Positions 1 through 5,372 of a stretch of DNA of 5,471 nucleotides are shown here, piece after piece. Position 1 is the stretch's first letter; the number at the start of each line of letters is the position of its first letter. The DNA lies in contig CAZGBY010000070.1 in assembly GCA_964524125.1 (NCBI GenBank), positions 1 through 5,471 on the forward strand. Direction: 5' to 3'. The position numbers and the translations under genes are program-made. This DNA comes from CAG-307 sp964524125 (GTDB lineage Bacteria > Bacillota_I > Bacilli_A > Acholeplasmatales > Anaeroplasmataceae). Below the pieces are notes generated by a model. It did no database searches, was not told the origin of the DNA, and saw only the letters and a list, made by a program, of their open reading frames with translations.

Positions 1-6
1 ATGACA

Positions 7-61
7 AAAAGGACTGTGAAACCCACCTTTCTAAAAGTTAGGTTTTTTCACAGCCCCTTTT
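7..61. terminator. Bidirectional rho-independent terminator
   Basis: A long hairpin pairs GGACTGTGAAA (11-21) with TTTCACAGCCC (46-56), with one A/C mismatch. The loop holds a smaller dyad (CTAA/TTAG). An A-run (6-10) flanks the left side and a T-run (58-61, then TATTATT) the right, so the hairpin can stop transcription in either direction. It most likely ends a plus-strand gene lying left of the window, because the first gene here is also on the plus strand. The 22-codon reading frame starting at base 1 is just this hairpin. Confidence 0.8.
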
Positions 62-75
62 ATTATTGATAACAT

Positions 76-112
76 TTTAAATCAACAAAAAAAGTAAAAG
101 ATGTTGTTTAAA
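76..112. promoter_or_regulatory. Inverted repeat and possible promoter upstream of the membrane protein/tetR unit
   Basis: TTTAAA-T-CAACA (76-87) is mirrored by TGTTG-TTTAAA (102-112), 11 paired bases with one extra T in the left arm and a 14-nt A-rich spacer. A second overlapping dyad is AACAT (71-75)/ATGTT (101-105). TTGTTT (104-109) inside the right arm could be a -35 box, and TATAAT at 115-120 or TAAAAT at 130-135 could be -10 boxes, but neither pair has ideal spacing. The position suggests autoregulation by the TetR protein encoded downstream; this is inference. In DNA this AT-rich some dyads arise by chance. Confidence 0.35.
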
Positions 113-172
113 TTTATAATTAATATTGATAAAATAATAGTGTAAAAAATAGAAATAATTATGGAGGATAAT

Positions 173-523
173 ATGAATACTGATAAAATTTATGCTGAAT
201 CAATAGCGAAAGAATACGCACCACAAGAAACTTCAAAAGTAAAACAATTAAAAAAATTAAACTCAAAAGCACATAAACCTGCTAATATCTTTGCTTATAC
301 ATATGGAACAATTTCTTCTTTAATATTGGGAATTGGAATGTGTTTTGCAATGGATGTCTTTGAAAATGGTAATTATATGGTATTAGGCATCATTATTGGT
401 TTGATTGGTATTGCACTTTGTTTAAGTACATATCCAATTTATAAAAGAATTTTAGAACATTCTAAGAAAAAATACGCCTTTGAAATTGTAACTTTGGCAA
501 AAGAAATTTCAGAACAAGAATAG
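173..523 (+). CDS. Two-pass membrane protein of unknown function, upstream of tetR
   Basis: This 116-aa protein has a charged N-terminal part (residues 1-38, rich in Lys), a membrane segment at about 40-60, a second at about 68-88, and a Lys-rich C-terminal tail (KKKYAFEIVTLAKEI). I chose the ATG at 173 over the one at 161 because a GGAGG Shine-Dalgarno (163-167) sits 5 nt before it and would lie inside the longer version. It resembles small hypothetical membrane proteins of clostridia and lactic acid bacteria that begin with a similar IYAESIAxEYAP motif; from memory, some of these carry the label 'dihydropteridine reductase'. Nothing in the sequence supports an enzyme: it is short, membrane-bound and has no nucleotide-binding motif. 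The tetR gene starts 8 nt after its stop, so the two are probably co-transcribed and perhaps co-regulated. The gene is clear; its function is unknown. Confidence 0.85.
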   Translation: MNTDKIYAESIAKEYAPQETSKVKQLKKLNSKAHKPANIFAYTYGTISSLILGIGMCFAMDVFENGNYMVLGIIIGLIGIALCLSTYPIYKRILEHSKKKYAFEIVTLAKEISEQE

Positions 524-531
524 GTATTTAT

Positions 532-1113
532 ATGAATAAATACGAAAGTAAGTATTTTAATACAGCTTTATTAATGAATGAAGCTTTGATTAAATTACTT
601 GATAAAAAAGACTATGAATATATAAGTGTAAAAGAATTATGCAATAAAGCTGGTGTCAATAGATCTACTTTTTATTTGCATTATGATTCTATGGATGAAC
701 TTTTAGAGGAAACAGTTGAAAATATTAATAAAAGATTTTATGATTCTTTTGGTGTAAAGGCTAAGAACTTCAAATTAATTGCGGATTCAAAAGATTTAGT
801 GTTAATTAATAAAGATTATTTAGAACCCTATTTAAATTTTATTAAGAATAATAAAATAATATTTAAATTGTCATATGATAAGCCGGATGTATTAAAATCA
901 AATATTAATTTTGGGAATATATATAGTAAAATATGTGTACCAATTTTAGAACATTTTAATGTGCCACAAAAAGAAAGAAAATATTTGGTATATTATTACA
1001 TGGAAGGAATAATGTCTGTAATAAAAATATGGTTAGATAACGATTGTTTCGATAGTATAGATTATATAATGGATTTAATTTTAAAATATACAGATTTAAC
1101 TGGTAAATATTAA
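532..1113 (+). CDS. TetR/AcrR-family transcriptional regulator
   Basis: The protein has 193 aa, a normal TetR length. The N-terminal DNA-binding domain spans about residues 10-57, with the helix-turn-helix at 31-51 (ISVKELCNKAGVNRSTFYLHY). The AGVNRSTFYLHYDSMDEL stretch is the classic TetR recognition helix and following turn. The C-terminal part (about 60-193) is the helical ligand-binding and dimerisation domain; the YYYMEGIMSVIKIWLDN segment resembles the DhaS-type TetR C-terminal domain. TetR proteins usually repress as dimers on palindromes and release DNA on binding a small molecule. The start is ATG with only a weak AGG 7 nt upstream, so translation may be coupled to the upstream gene. 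No terminator follows. A 16-bp palindrome 24 nt past the stop, in front of the broken acyltransferase-like gene, is a likely target. The reading frame is intact although the neighbouring gene is dead. Confidence 0.93.
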   Translation: MNKYESKYFNTALLMNEALIKLLDKKDYEYISVKELCNKAGVNRSTFYLHYDSMDELLEETVENINKRFYDSFGVKAKNFKLIADSKDLVLINKDYLEPYLNFIKNNKIIFKLSYDKPDVLKSNINFGNIYSKICVPILEHFNVPQKERKYLVYYYMEGIMSVIKIWLDNDCFDSIDYIMDLILKYTDLTGKY

Positions 1114-1137
1114 TATATAAATAGTCGTTTAGTTCAT

Positions 1138-1166
1138 AATAAACTGGTTTATTTAATGATTTGACA
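1138..1166 (+). promoter_or_regulatory. Palindromic candidate TetR operator next to a -35 box
   Basis: AATAAACTGGTTTATT (1138-1153) is a 16-bp palindrome with seven perfectly paired bases on each side of a TG centre, the size and symmetry of a TetR-type operator. GTTTA (1127-1131) adds a third copy of the half-site. TTGACA, a perfect -35 hexamer, follows at 1161-1166, but no good -10 box lies 16-18 nt beyond it. The element lies between tetR and the decayed gene, so it probably was that gene's control region. As a terminator it would be poor: no GC-rich stem and almost no loop. Confidence 0.45.
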
Positions 1167-1202
1167 TTATTCATAGAGGTTATTTTCGGGTAAATATTTT
1201 AC

Positions 1203-2526
1203 ATGATTTATATGATTTATTAAAGCACAGTGGAAAAAATATACTTATTAGAAACTCAGGCTCTACGGCAAATTCTTCATTTGAAAAAATACGGTCTGGG
1301 CAAAGTTATTTATATAAGATGATGGGGATGGAAAGTGAAGTTATAGAAATTAGATTTAAAAAGAAAATTTCTGGTAGCTGTTTAAATCAAGTATTAAATG
1401 TAACAAATATTAGATATCCTTATTTTAACACTAAAGTTGTAGAAAAAACGGAGACTTTTATATAGTTCAAAATTCAAGTAAACTAATTGCTAAAAACAAT
1501 GAGATTAAGTAAATTAGGTTTGATTAAATGTGGGATATCATTTAATCAATATAACATACTATCGAATATTTATTTATATCATTTCATCATACTTTATGTG
1601 ATGGTAAAGGAATTATGCCATTTATTGAAACTCTAATTTATTATTATTGTTCATTTAAATATAATCAAAATGAATATCCTGAAATTATTCGACTTTCTAA
1701 TTCGATGTTGTTGCCAGGTGAAACAGAAGATCCTTTTTCTAGTTATTATGAGTTTGATAAAAATAAGAAGTTTATAGAATTATCTAAAGACTCATATCGT
1801 CTAGATGAAAATTGTAAAAGTGATGGAGAAACGGATTATAGATACGAGATTGTAATTTCTAATGAGTCCTTTATTAAAGTATGTAAAGAAATAAATGTCA
1901 CTCCTGTTATTTTATTATCATTACTTATGAGTAAAGCGATTTTAAAGCTTATTCCTAACAGTGATAAGGTAATTAATGCAAATATAGCAACGGATATGAG
2001 AGAGGCTTTAAATTGTAAAAATACTTTTAAAAATTGTGTTAAAAGTATGATGTTACCCTATGATAAAGAGTTTGGATTAAAAAAACTATATGAACAAGCA
2101 TCTTTGTATAGAGATATATTAAATTTGCAAAGGGATTTTGATTTTTGTAAGAAAGAAGCTAATGCGATGCTAGGCTTGTTTGATAAGCTTGATTCTTTAG
2201 AAAATTAAGAAGAAAAACAAAAAATAATGTCATTTTTCGAAAGTATGACATTAGATACTTATATTGTAAGTTATCTTGGCAGATTTAATTTGGGAAAAAA
2301 TGTAAAATTTATTGATGAAATTCATTTATATAATTCTGGAACATCAGGTCTTGGTATTAATATGATATCAAGTGGAGAAAAAATAATAATTGATTTTAAA
2401 CAAAGTTTTTCCACTGACAAATATGTTAAAGCTTTTTGTAATGAATTATCTGATTTGAAATTAGATTACAAATTGAGTGAATGTATACCTTTTATTACGC
2501 CTTGTGATTCGTTGATAAAAAGATAA
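1203..2526 (+). pseudogene. Decayed condensation/acyltransferase-like gene (HHxxxDG superfamily)
   Basis: One former gene of about 440 codons is readable in pieces. Piece 1 (about 1181-1459) is open but has no start codon before ATG 1319; the ATG at 1203 is in another frame and stops at 1221. The frame then shifts to tatata at 1459, as if one T were lost from a T run, and hits TAA at 1510. A third stretch (1511-1560, KLGLIKCGISFNQYNI) reads in the first frame again. From about 1555 the reading is FISFHHTLCDGKG, continuing past ATG 1615 to an in-frame TAA at 2206-2208, and then in the same frame to TAA 2524-2526. HHTLCDG is the HHxxxDG catalytic motif of CoA-dependent acyltransferases and NRPS condensation domains; its second His is the general base. 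The two longest pieces (from 1615 and from 2227) look like separate genes but lack ribosome binding sites and are halves of one protein. Substrate is unknown. The gene was probably regulated by the adjacent TetR protein. Confidence 0.8.
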
Positions 2527-2531
2527 ATTTT

Positions 2532-2566
2532 AAAAAGATGTTACATTAACAAGTAATATCTTTTTT
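2532..2566 (+). terminator. Rho-independent terminator after the pseudogene
   Basis: AAAAAGATGTTAC (2532-2544) pairs with GTAATATCTTTTT (2553-2565) across an 8-nt loop, a 13-bp stem with one G-U pair. It ends in a T-run, and a second T-run follows at 2573-2581. It separates the pseudogene from rlmB. Confidence 0.85.
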
Positions 2567-2590
2567 CATCTTCTTTTTTTTAAATCTTTA

Positions 2591-2599
2591 TGGTAGAAT
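2591..2599 (+). promoter_or_regulatory. Probable extended -10 promoter of rlmB
   Basis: TGGTAGAAT (2591-2599) fits an extended -10 element, TGn followed by TAGAAT (5 of 6 matches to TATAAT). It lies just after the terminator and 24 nt before the rlmB start. The T-rich stretch 17 nt upstream (TTCTTT) is a poor -35, which an extended -10 can tolerate. An AAGGTG ribosome binding site follows at 2612-2617. Confidence 0.45.
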
Positions 2600-2623
2600 A
2601 TTATAGACGATAAGGTGATTAAT

Positions 2624-3328
2624 ATGATAAAGATCTATGGAAAGAATTGTATTTATGAAGCTATTTTTGCTAATCATAAGTTAGACTGTGTATATACAAC
2701 TGAAGAACAAATAAAAAAAGACCCTAATTTTTTACAGTTACTAAAGGATAAGAAAATCAAATATAATATTGTCGATAAGAAGAAAATGGATTCTATGTTT
2801 TTAGCATCACAAGGTTATGGTGCATATGGAGCAGACTATAAATATTATGAACTTGATGAAGTTTTAAAAGATAAAACTAATAAAAGAGAAGTTTTTCTTA
2901 TTTTAGATGGTATTGAAGATCCACATAATTTTGGTGCTATGTTAAGAAGTGCTGATGCTTTTGGTGTCAAAGGTGTTATTATTCCTAAAAATAGAAGTGT
3001 AAGCATTACTGAGGTAGTTGCTCACGTATCTACGGGCGCTATTGAACATGTAAAAGTTATAATGGTGAATAATCTTAATCAAGCTATTGCTAAATTAAAA
3101 GATAATGGGTTTTGGATTGTTGGAACTGATGCATCGGGCGATGTGACTGCGAAAGATATTCCTAAAGATTTAAATTTGGGTGTTATTATTGGTTCTGAAG
3201 GTTTTGGTATGTCTAGATTAGTAAAAAAACATTGCGATTATATGATGAATATACCTATGGTTGGCCACGTTAATTCTTTGAATGCTTCTGTAAGCTGCGG
3301 TATTGTACTTGCATTAATTAATGAATAG
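2624..3328 (+). CDS. rlmB: 23S rRNA 2'-O-methyltransferase RlmB (TrmH/SpoU family)
   Basis: This 234-aa SPOUT-class enzyme uses S-adenosylmethionine to methylate a ribose 2'-hydroxyl; RlmB modifies G2251 (E. coli numbering) in the 23S rRNA P loop. The N-terminal substrate-binding domain is at about residues 1-75 (IYGKNCIYEAI is the usual RlmB opening). The catalytic domain, about 88-234, has all three motifs: motif 1, LDGIEDPHNFGAMLRSA (94-110), with the conserved Asn and Arg; motif 2, GVIIGSEGFGMSRLV (186-200); and motif 3, IPMVGHVNSLNASVS (210-224), which forms the cofactor-binding knot. ATG 2624 is preferred to GTG 2615 because AAGGTG (2612-2617) sits 6 nt before the ATG and overlaps the GTG. 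The sigma-factor gene begins 5 nt after its stop. Order with the sigma gene, rpmG, secE and nusG matches the Bacillota cluster and supports RlmB over other TrmH paralogues. Confidence 0.92.
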   Translation: MIKIYGKNCIYEAIFANHKLDCVYTTEEQIKKDPNFLQLLKDKKIKYNIVDKKKMDSMFLASQGYGAYGADYKYYELDEVLKDKTNKREVFLILDGIEDPHNFGAMLRSADAFGVKGVIIPKNRSVSITEVVAHVSTGAIEHVKVIMVNNLNQAIAKLKDNGFWIVGTDASGDVTAKDIPKDLNLGVIIGSEGFGMSRLVKKHCDYMMNIPMVGHVNSLNASVSCGIVLALINE

Positions 3329-3333
3329 AATAT

Positions 3334-3837
3334 ATGTATTTTTATAATCTTAATGATAATGAATTGATTTATTATGTTAAAGAGCATAATAATCACGCTT
3401 TAAAAATGCTTATTACTAAATATATGATTTTGTCAAAAAAAATAATTAGAGATATGAAATTTAACGATCTTGATTCTGAAGAAGCATTATCTAATTGCTC
3501 CGAATTAATTTTGAAATGTATTAGACTTTATAATAAAGATTTTGGTACTTTTTATTCTTATTATGTTGTGAGTTTAAAGAGAGTTTTACTTAAAATGAAA
3601 GAAAAACAAAAAAAGATTTATACACTTAATGAAGATGATTATGTAAGAAATTTTCATCAAATTCATGAAAAACGAAATGAAAAGATTTTTAATTATTTAT
3701 CTAGAAGTACTGAATTTCAAAAAAAGATAGCAAATATGATTTTAGAAGGTTATTCAGTAAATAATATTTCAAAGAAATTGAATGTACCTAAGAATAAAAT
3801 TTACTATGAATTAAGGAAAATTAATAAGGAAGAATGA
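3334..3837 (+). CDS. Short SigH-like RNA polymerase sigma factor
   Basis: This 167-aa protein looks like a small sigma-70 family factor. Residues about 7-90 fit region 2 (NDNELIYYVKEHNN, then a helical stretch ending in YNKDFGTFYSYYVVSLKRVL, as in SigH and ComX proteins). Residues about 125-163 fit region 4, with the helix-turn-helix at about 139-160 (GYSVNNISKKLNVPKNKIYY). It occupies the place of B. subtilis sigH, between rlmB and rpmG-secE-nusG. At 167 aa it is clearly shorter than SigH (about 218) and close to streptococcal ComX (about 160), so a competence or other alternative-sigma role is possible; this is inference from position and size. No Shine-Dalgarno precedes the ATG, and rlmB ends 5 nt upstream, so translation may be coupled. 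The gene ends in TGA. An alternative is a degenerate sigma-like regulator that no longer binds core polymerase. Confidence 0.75.
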   Translation: MYFYNLNDNELIYYVKEHNNHALKMLITKYMILSKKIIRDMKFNDLDSEEALSNCSELILKCIRLYNKDFGTFYSYYVVSLKRVLLKMKEKQKKIYTLNEDDYVRNFHQIHEKRNEKIFNYLSRSTEFQKKIANMILEGYSVNNISKKLNVPKNKIYYELRKINKEE

Positions 3838-3861
3838 AATGTTTTATTTAAAAAAGATGAT

Positions 3862-3895
3862 TTAACTTGACTAATCAATAAACTTATAATAAAAT
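3862..3895 (+). promoter_or_regulatory. Strong promoter(s) of rpmG-secE-nusG
   Basis: Two overlapping sigma-A-type promoters can be read. TTGACT (3867-3872) and TAAAAT (3890-3895) are 17 nt apart, each 5 of 6 to consensus. TTAACT (3862-3867) and a perfect TATAAT (3885-3890) are also 17 nt apart. Both point at rpmG, whose start is at 3930. A 6-bp dyad, ACTTAT (3882-3887)/ATAAGT (3898-3903), brackets the -10 area and could be chance. Confidence 0.75.
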
Positions 3896-3929
3896 TAATA
3901 AGTAAACACTGAAAAGGTGGTTTTTTAGT

Positions 3930-4079
3930 ATGAGAGAAAAAATTATATTAGTTTGTGAGGAGTGTTTAAGTAGAAATTATCAAACTACTAAAAACAAATC
4001 TACTACTACTGAAAGATTAATGTTTAAAAAATATTGTCCTAGATGTAATAAATATACTATACATAAAGAGACTAAATAA
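3930..4079 (+). CDS. rpmG: Ribosomal protein bL33 (zinc-binding, four-cysteine form)
   Basis: This 49-aa protein, encoded by a short reading frame, opens with MREKIILVCEEC and is Lys- and Thr-rich throughout, as usual for L33. Cys9, Cys12, Cys36 and Cys39 form the two CxxC pairs (CEEC and CPRC) of the zinc-binding C+ type; bacteria that carry C- copies use those under zinc starvation. It belongs to the large ribosomal subunit. The length is standard (49-50 aa). The ATG follows AAAGGTGG (3913-3920) with 9 nt spacing, and a promoter lies directly upstream. The secE gene begins 14 nt after the stop. The rpmG-secE-nusG order is typical of Bacillota. Confidence 0.95.
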   Translation: MREKIILVCEECLSRNYQTTKNKSTTTERLMFKKYCPRCNKYTIHKETK

Positions 4080-4093
4080 TTTAGGAGGCTATT

Positions 4094-4513
4094 ATGGCTA
4101 TTAAAGAAAAAAAAGAAGAATCAAGAAGTAGAGTTCTTGAGTATATAATGACTGAACATAAATGGGAAAATTATGTATTTATGTTTCTATCAATTGCAGT
4201 ATTAATTTTAGGTGTATTCATTTTAAATGGAACTATTACTGTTAAATCTACAGTTCCTCTAATTGGGTCATTTCCAACAGCATTTGCGATTGTTATTGTA
4301 GTCATTTCTGCACTAAGTTTGATTTATGCTATTTATCCATTTGCAAAATCTGCTTTTCCAGAACTTAAAAAGATAACTTGGCCAAATAAAGCTTTATTTA
4401 TTGGTAATACTGTTAAAGTTTTCGTATTCTTAATTATATTTACTTTATTATATTTAATGTATGATGTATTAGTAAGTGAATTATTATCTGGAATATTAAA
4501 AATTAGAGACTAA
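4094..4513 (+). CDS. secE: Preprotein translocase subunit SecE, long three-pass form
   Basis: SecE clamps SecY in the SecYEG channel that moves proteins across or into the cytoplasmic membrane. The conserved SecE core is the C-terminal third: an amphipathic helix with the hallmark ELKKITWPN (90-98), followed by a membrane helix at about 106-124 ending YDVLVSELL. Two further hydrophobic helices precede it, at about 27-46 and 62-84, after a charged N-terminus. At 139 aa this is the three-helix architecture of E. coli SecE (127 aa), whereas B. subtilis SecE has about 59 aa and one helix. A strong AGGAGG (4083-4088) lies 5 nt before the ATG. nusG starts 10 nt after the stop, the usual secE-nusG pair. 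The identity rests on the core motif plus position; the extra helices are the odd part. Confidence 0.93.
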   Translation: MAIKEKKEESRSRVLEYIMTEHKWENYVFMFLSIAVLILGVFILNGTITVKSTVPLIGSFPTAFAIVIVVISALSLIYAIYPFAKSAFPELKKITWPNKALFIGNTVKVFVFLIIFTLLYLMYDVLVSELLSGILKIRD

Positions 4514-4523
4514 GAGGTATTTT

Positions 4524-5075
4524 ATGAGTAAGAAATGGTATATTGTTCAAACATATTCTGGTCAAGAAAATTCAGTTGTTGAAGATTTAGAGCGTCGTAT
4601 TGAATCAATGGGATTTCAAGATAAAATCTTACAAATCTTAAGTCCTGATGAAGAATATGAAGAAACAAAAAAAGATGGACATAAGGTTGTAAAAACTAGA
4701 AAGATGTTTCCTGGATATGTTTTTGTTGAAATGGAAGTTGATAAAGAAGTAGATGAAAGAGCTTGGTTCATGGTTCGTAATACACCAAAAGTAACTGGTT
4801 TCTTAGGATCATCTGGTAATGGTACAAAACCTAATCCTGTTCCTCAATCTGAAATGAATCAAATTTTAATGCGAATGGGTAAGATTGAAAAACCTGTTTA
4901 TGATTTAAATGTTGGAGATAAAGTACTTATTACTACAGGTCCATGGAGAGATACTGTCGCTTCAATTTCAGCAATTAATCAAGAAAAAGAAATTGTAACT
5001 GTTTTAGTTGAAATGTTTGGTCGTTTAACACCAAATGAGTTAAGTTTCCAAGATGTAAAAAAACTTGAAGCGTAA
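4524..5075 (+). CDS. nusG: Transcription elongation/termination factor NusG
   Basis: This 183-aa cytoplasmic factor binds RNA polymerase and influences pausing, termination and coupling to translation. The NGN domain covers about residues 3-118: it opens with KKWYIVQTYSGQENSV and contains the signature MFPGYVFVEM (61-70) and VRNTPKVTGFLG (84-95). The KOW domain covers about 128-183, ending in the typical VLVEMFGRLTPNELSFQDVKKLE. Length matches the family (about 175-185). In the KOW motif the run is GPWRDTVASI (139-148), where most NusG proteins have GPF..F.GTV; the usual glycine is Ala146. GAGG (4514-4517) lies 6 nt before the ATG, close behind secE. The stop codon falls inside the stem of a terminator, so the transcript ends here rather than running into rplK-rplA. 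Confidence 0.97.
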   Translation: MSKKWYIVQTYSGQENSVVEDLERRIESMGFQDKILQILSPDEEYEETKKDGHKVVKTRKMFPGYVFVEMEVDKEVDERAWFMVRNTPKVTGFLGSSGNGTKPNPVPQSEMNQILMRMGKIEKPVYDLNVGDKVLITTGPWRDTVASISAINQEKEIVTVLVEMFGRLTPNELSFQDVKKLEA

Positions 5076-5091
5076 TTTACGCTTCTTTTTT
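5067..5091 (+). terminator. Terminator overlapping the nusG stop codon
   Basis: GAAGCGTA (5067-5074) pairs with TACGCTTC (5078-5085) around a 3-nt loop, followed by six T (5086-5091). The left arm encodes the last residues of NusG and includes part of its TAA stop, a compact arrangement. It ends the rpmG-secE-nusG transcript. Confidence 0.9.
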
Positions 5092-5107
5092 GATTAGAAG
5101 GTGCATT

Positions 5108-5335
5108 ATGAGTAAAGGCAAGAAACTGTTTTATGTGATTTCATTTGCATTATTTGTAAGTGATATATGTAAGCATATTAAAATGATATTTTTAAAAAAA
5201 TTATCATTTATTAATTTTGATATAATTGCTACTACATATGAAAATGATTATGTCATTAATAAATGTTTACTGTTTTTGATATGCATTAGTGTTATTTATT
5301 TTTTAAATAATTTTATAATAAAATCAAACAAATAA
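5108..5335 (+). CDS. Small two-pass membrane protein, unknown function
   Basis: The 75-aa protein has a short basic N-terminus (MSKGKK), a hydrophobic segment at about 7-24, a Lys-rich stretch (25-31), a polar middle (about 35-52), and a second hydrophobic segment at about 53-71 ending in a basic tail. I do not recognise the family. I chose ATG 5108 over the upstream TTG 5090 because AGAAGGTG (5096-5103) is a good ribosome binding site for it, while TTG 5090 lies in the T-run of the nusG terminator. The gene is flanked by two terminators and no clear promoter is seen, so it may depend on read-through. It occupies the place where rplK-rplA usually follow nusG. The ribosome binding site, clean frame and its own terminator support a real gene. 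Confidence 0.65.
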   Translation: MSKGKKLFYVISFALFVSDICKHIKMIFLKKLSFINFDIIATTYENDYVINKCLLFLICISVIYFLNNFIIKSNK

Positions 5336-5340
5336 GATAT

Positions 5341-5372
5341 AAAATGTGCATTTTTGGGAACTGCACATTTTT
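5341..5372. terminator. Terminator after the small membrane protein gene
   Basis: AAAATGTGCA (5341-5350) pairs perfectly with TGCACATTTT (5362-5371) around an 11-nt loop, and a T follows the stem. The A-run on the left makes it a possible terminator for the other strand too. It starts 5 nt after the stop codon. The 99 bases beyond it, to the window end, contain no gene I can support. Confidence 0.85.

Noticed and set aside
161..172. Start of the first gene at ATG 161
   Set aside because: The GGAGG at 163-167 would lie inside the coding region; it is correctly placed for ATG 173.
956..1174. Minus-strand ORF of 72 codons
   Set aside because: It lies antisense to the end of tetR, has low-complexity Tyr/Leu/Asn composition expected from AT-rich antisense sequence, and no ribosome binding site.
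1615..2208. Stand-alone 197-aa gene starting at ATG 1615
   Set aside because: No ribosome binding site precedes it, and the same frame continues upstream through the HHTLCDG motif, so the ATG is an internal Met of a broken gene.
2206..2208. Stop-codon recoding instead of a pseudogene
   Set aside because: The stop is TAA, which is not reassigned in known Bacillota or Mollicutes codes, other genes here end in TAA, and the same gene also has frame changes.
2227..2526. Stand-alone 99-aa gene starting at ATG 2227
   Set aside because: It is in the same frame as the preceding piece, separated only by a TAA and six codons, and has no ribosome binding site; it is the C-terminal part of the same pseudogene.
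3882..3903. ACTTAT/ATAAGT dyad over the rpmG promoter as an operator
   Set aside because: Only six paired AT-rich bases with a 10-nt spacer, easily expected by chance in this composition.
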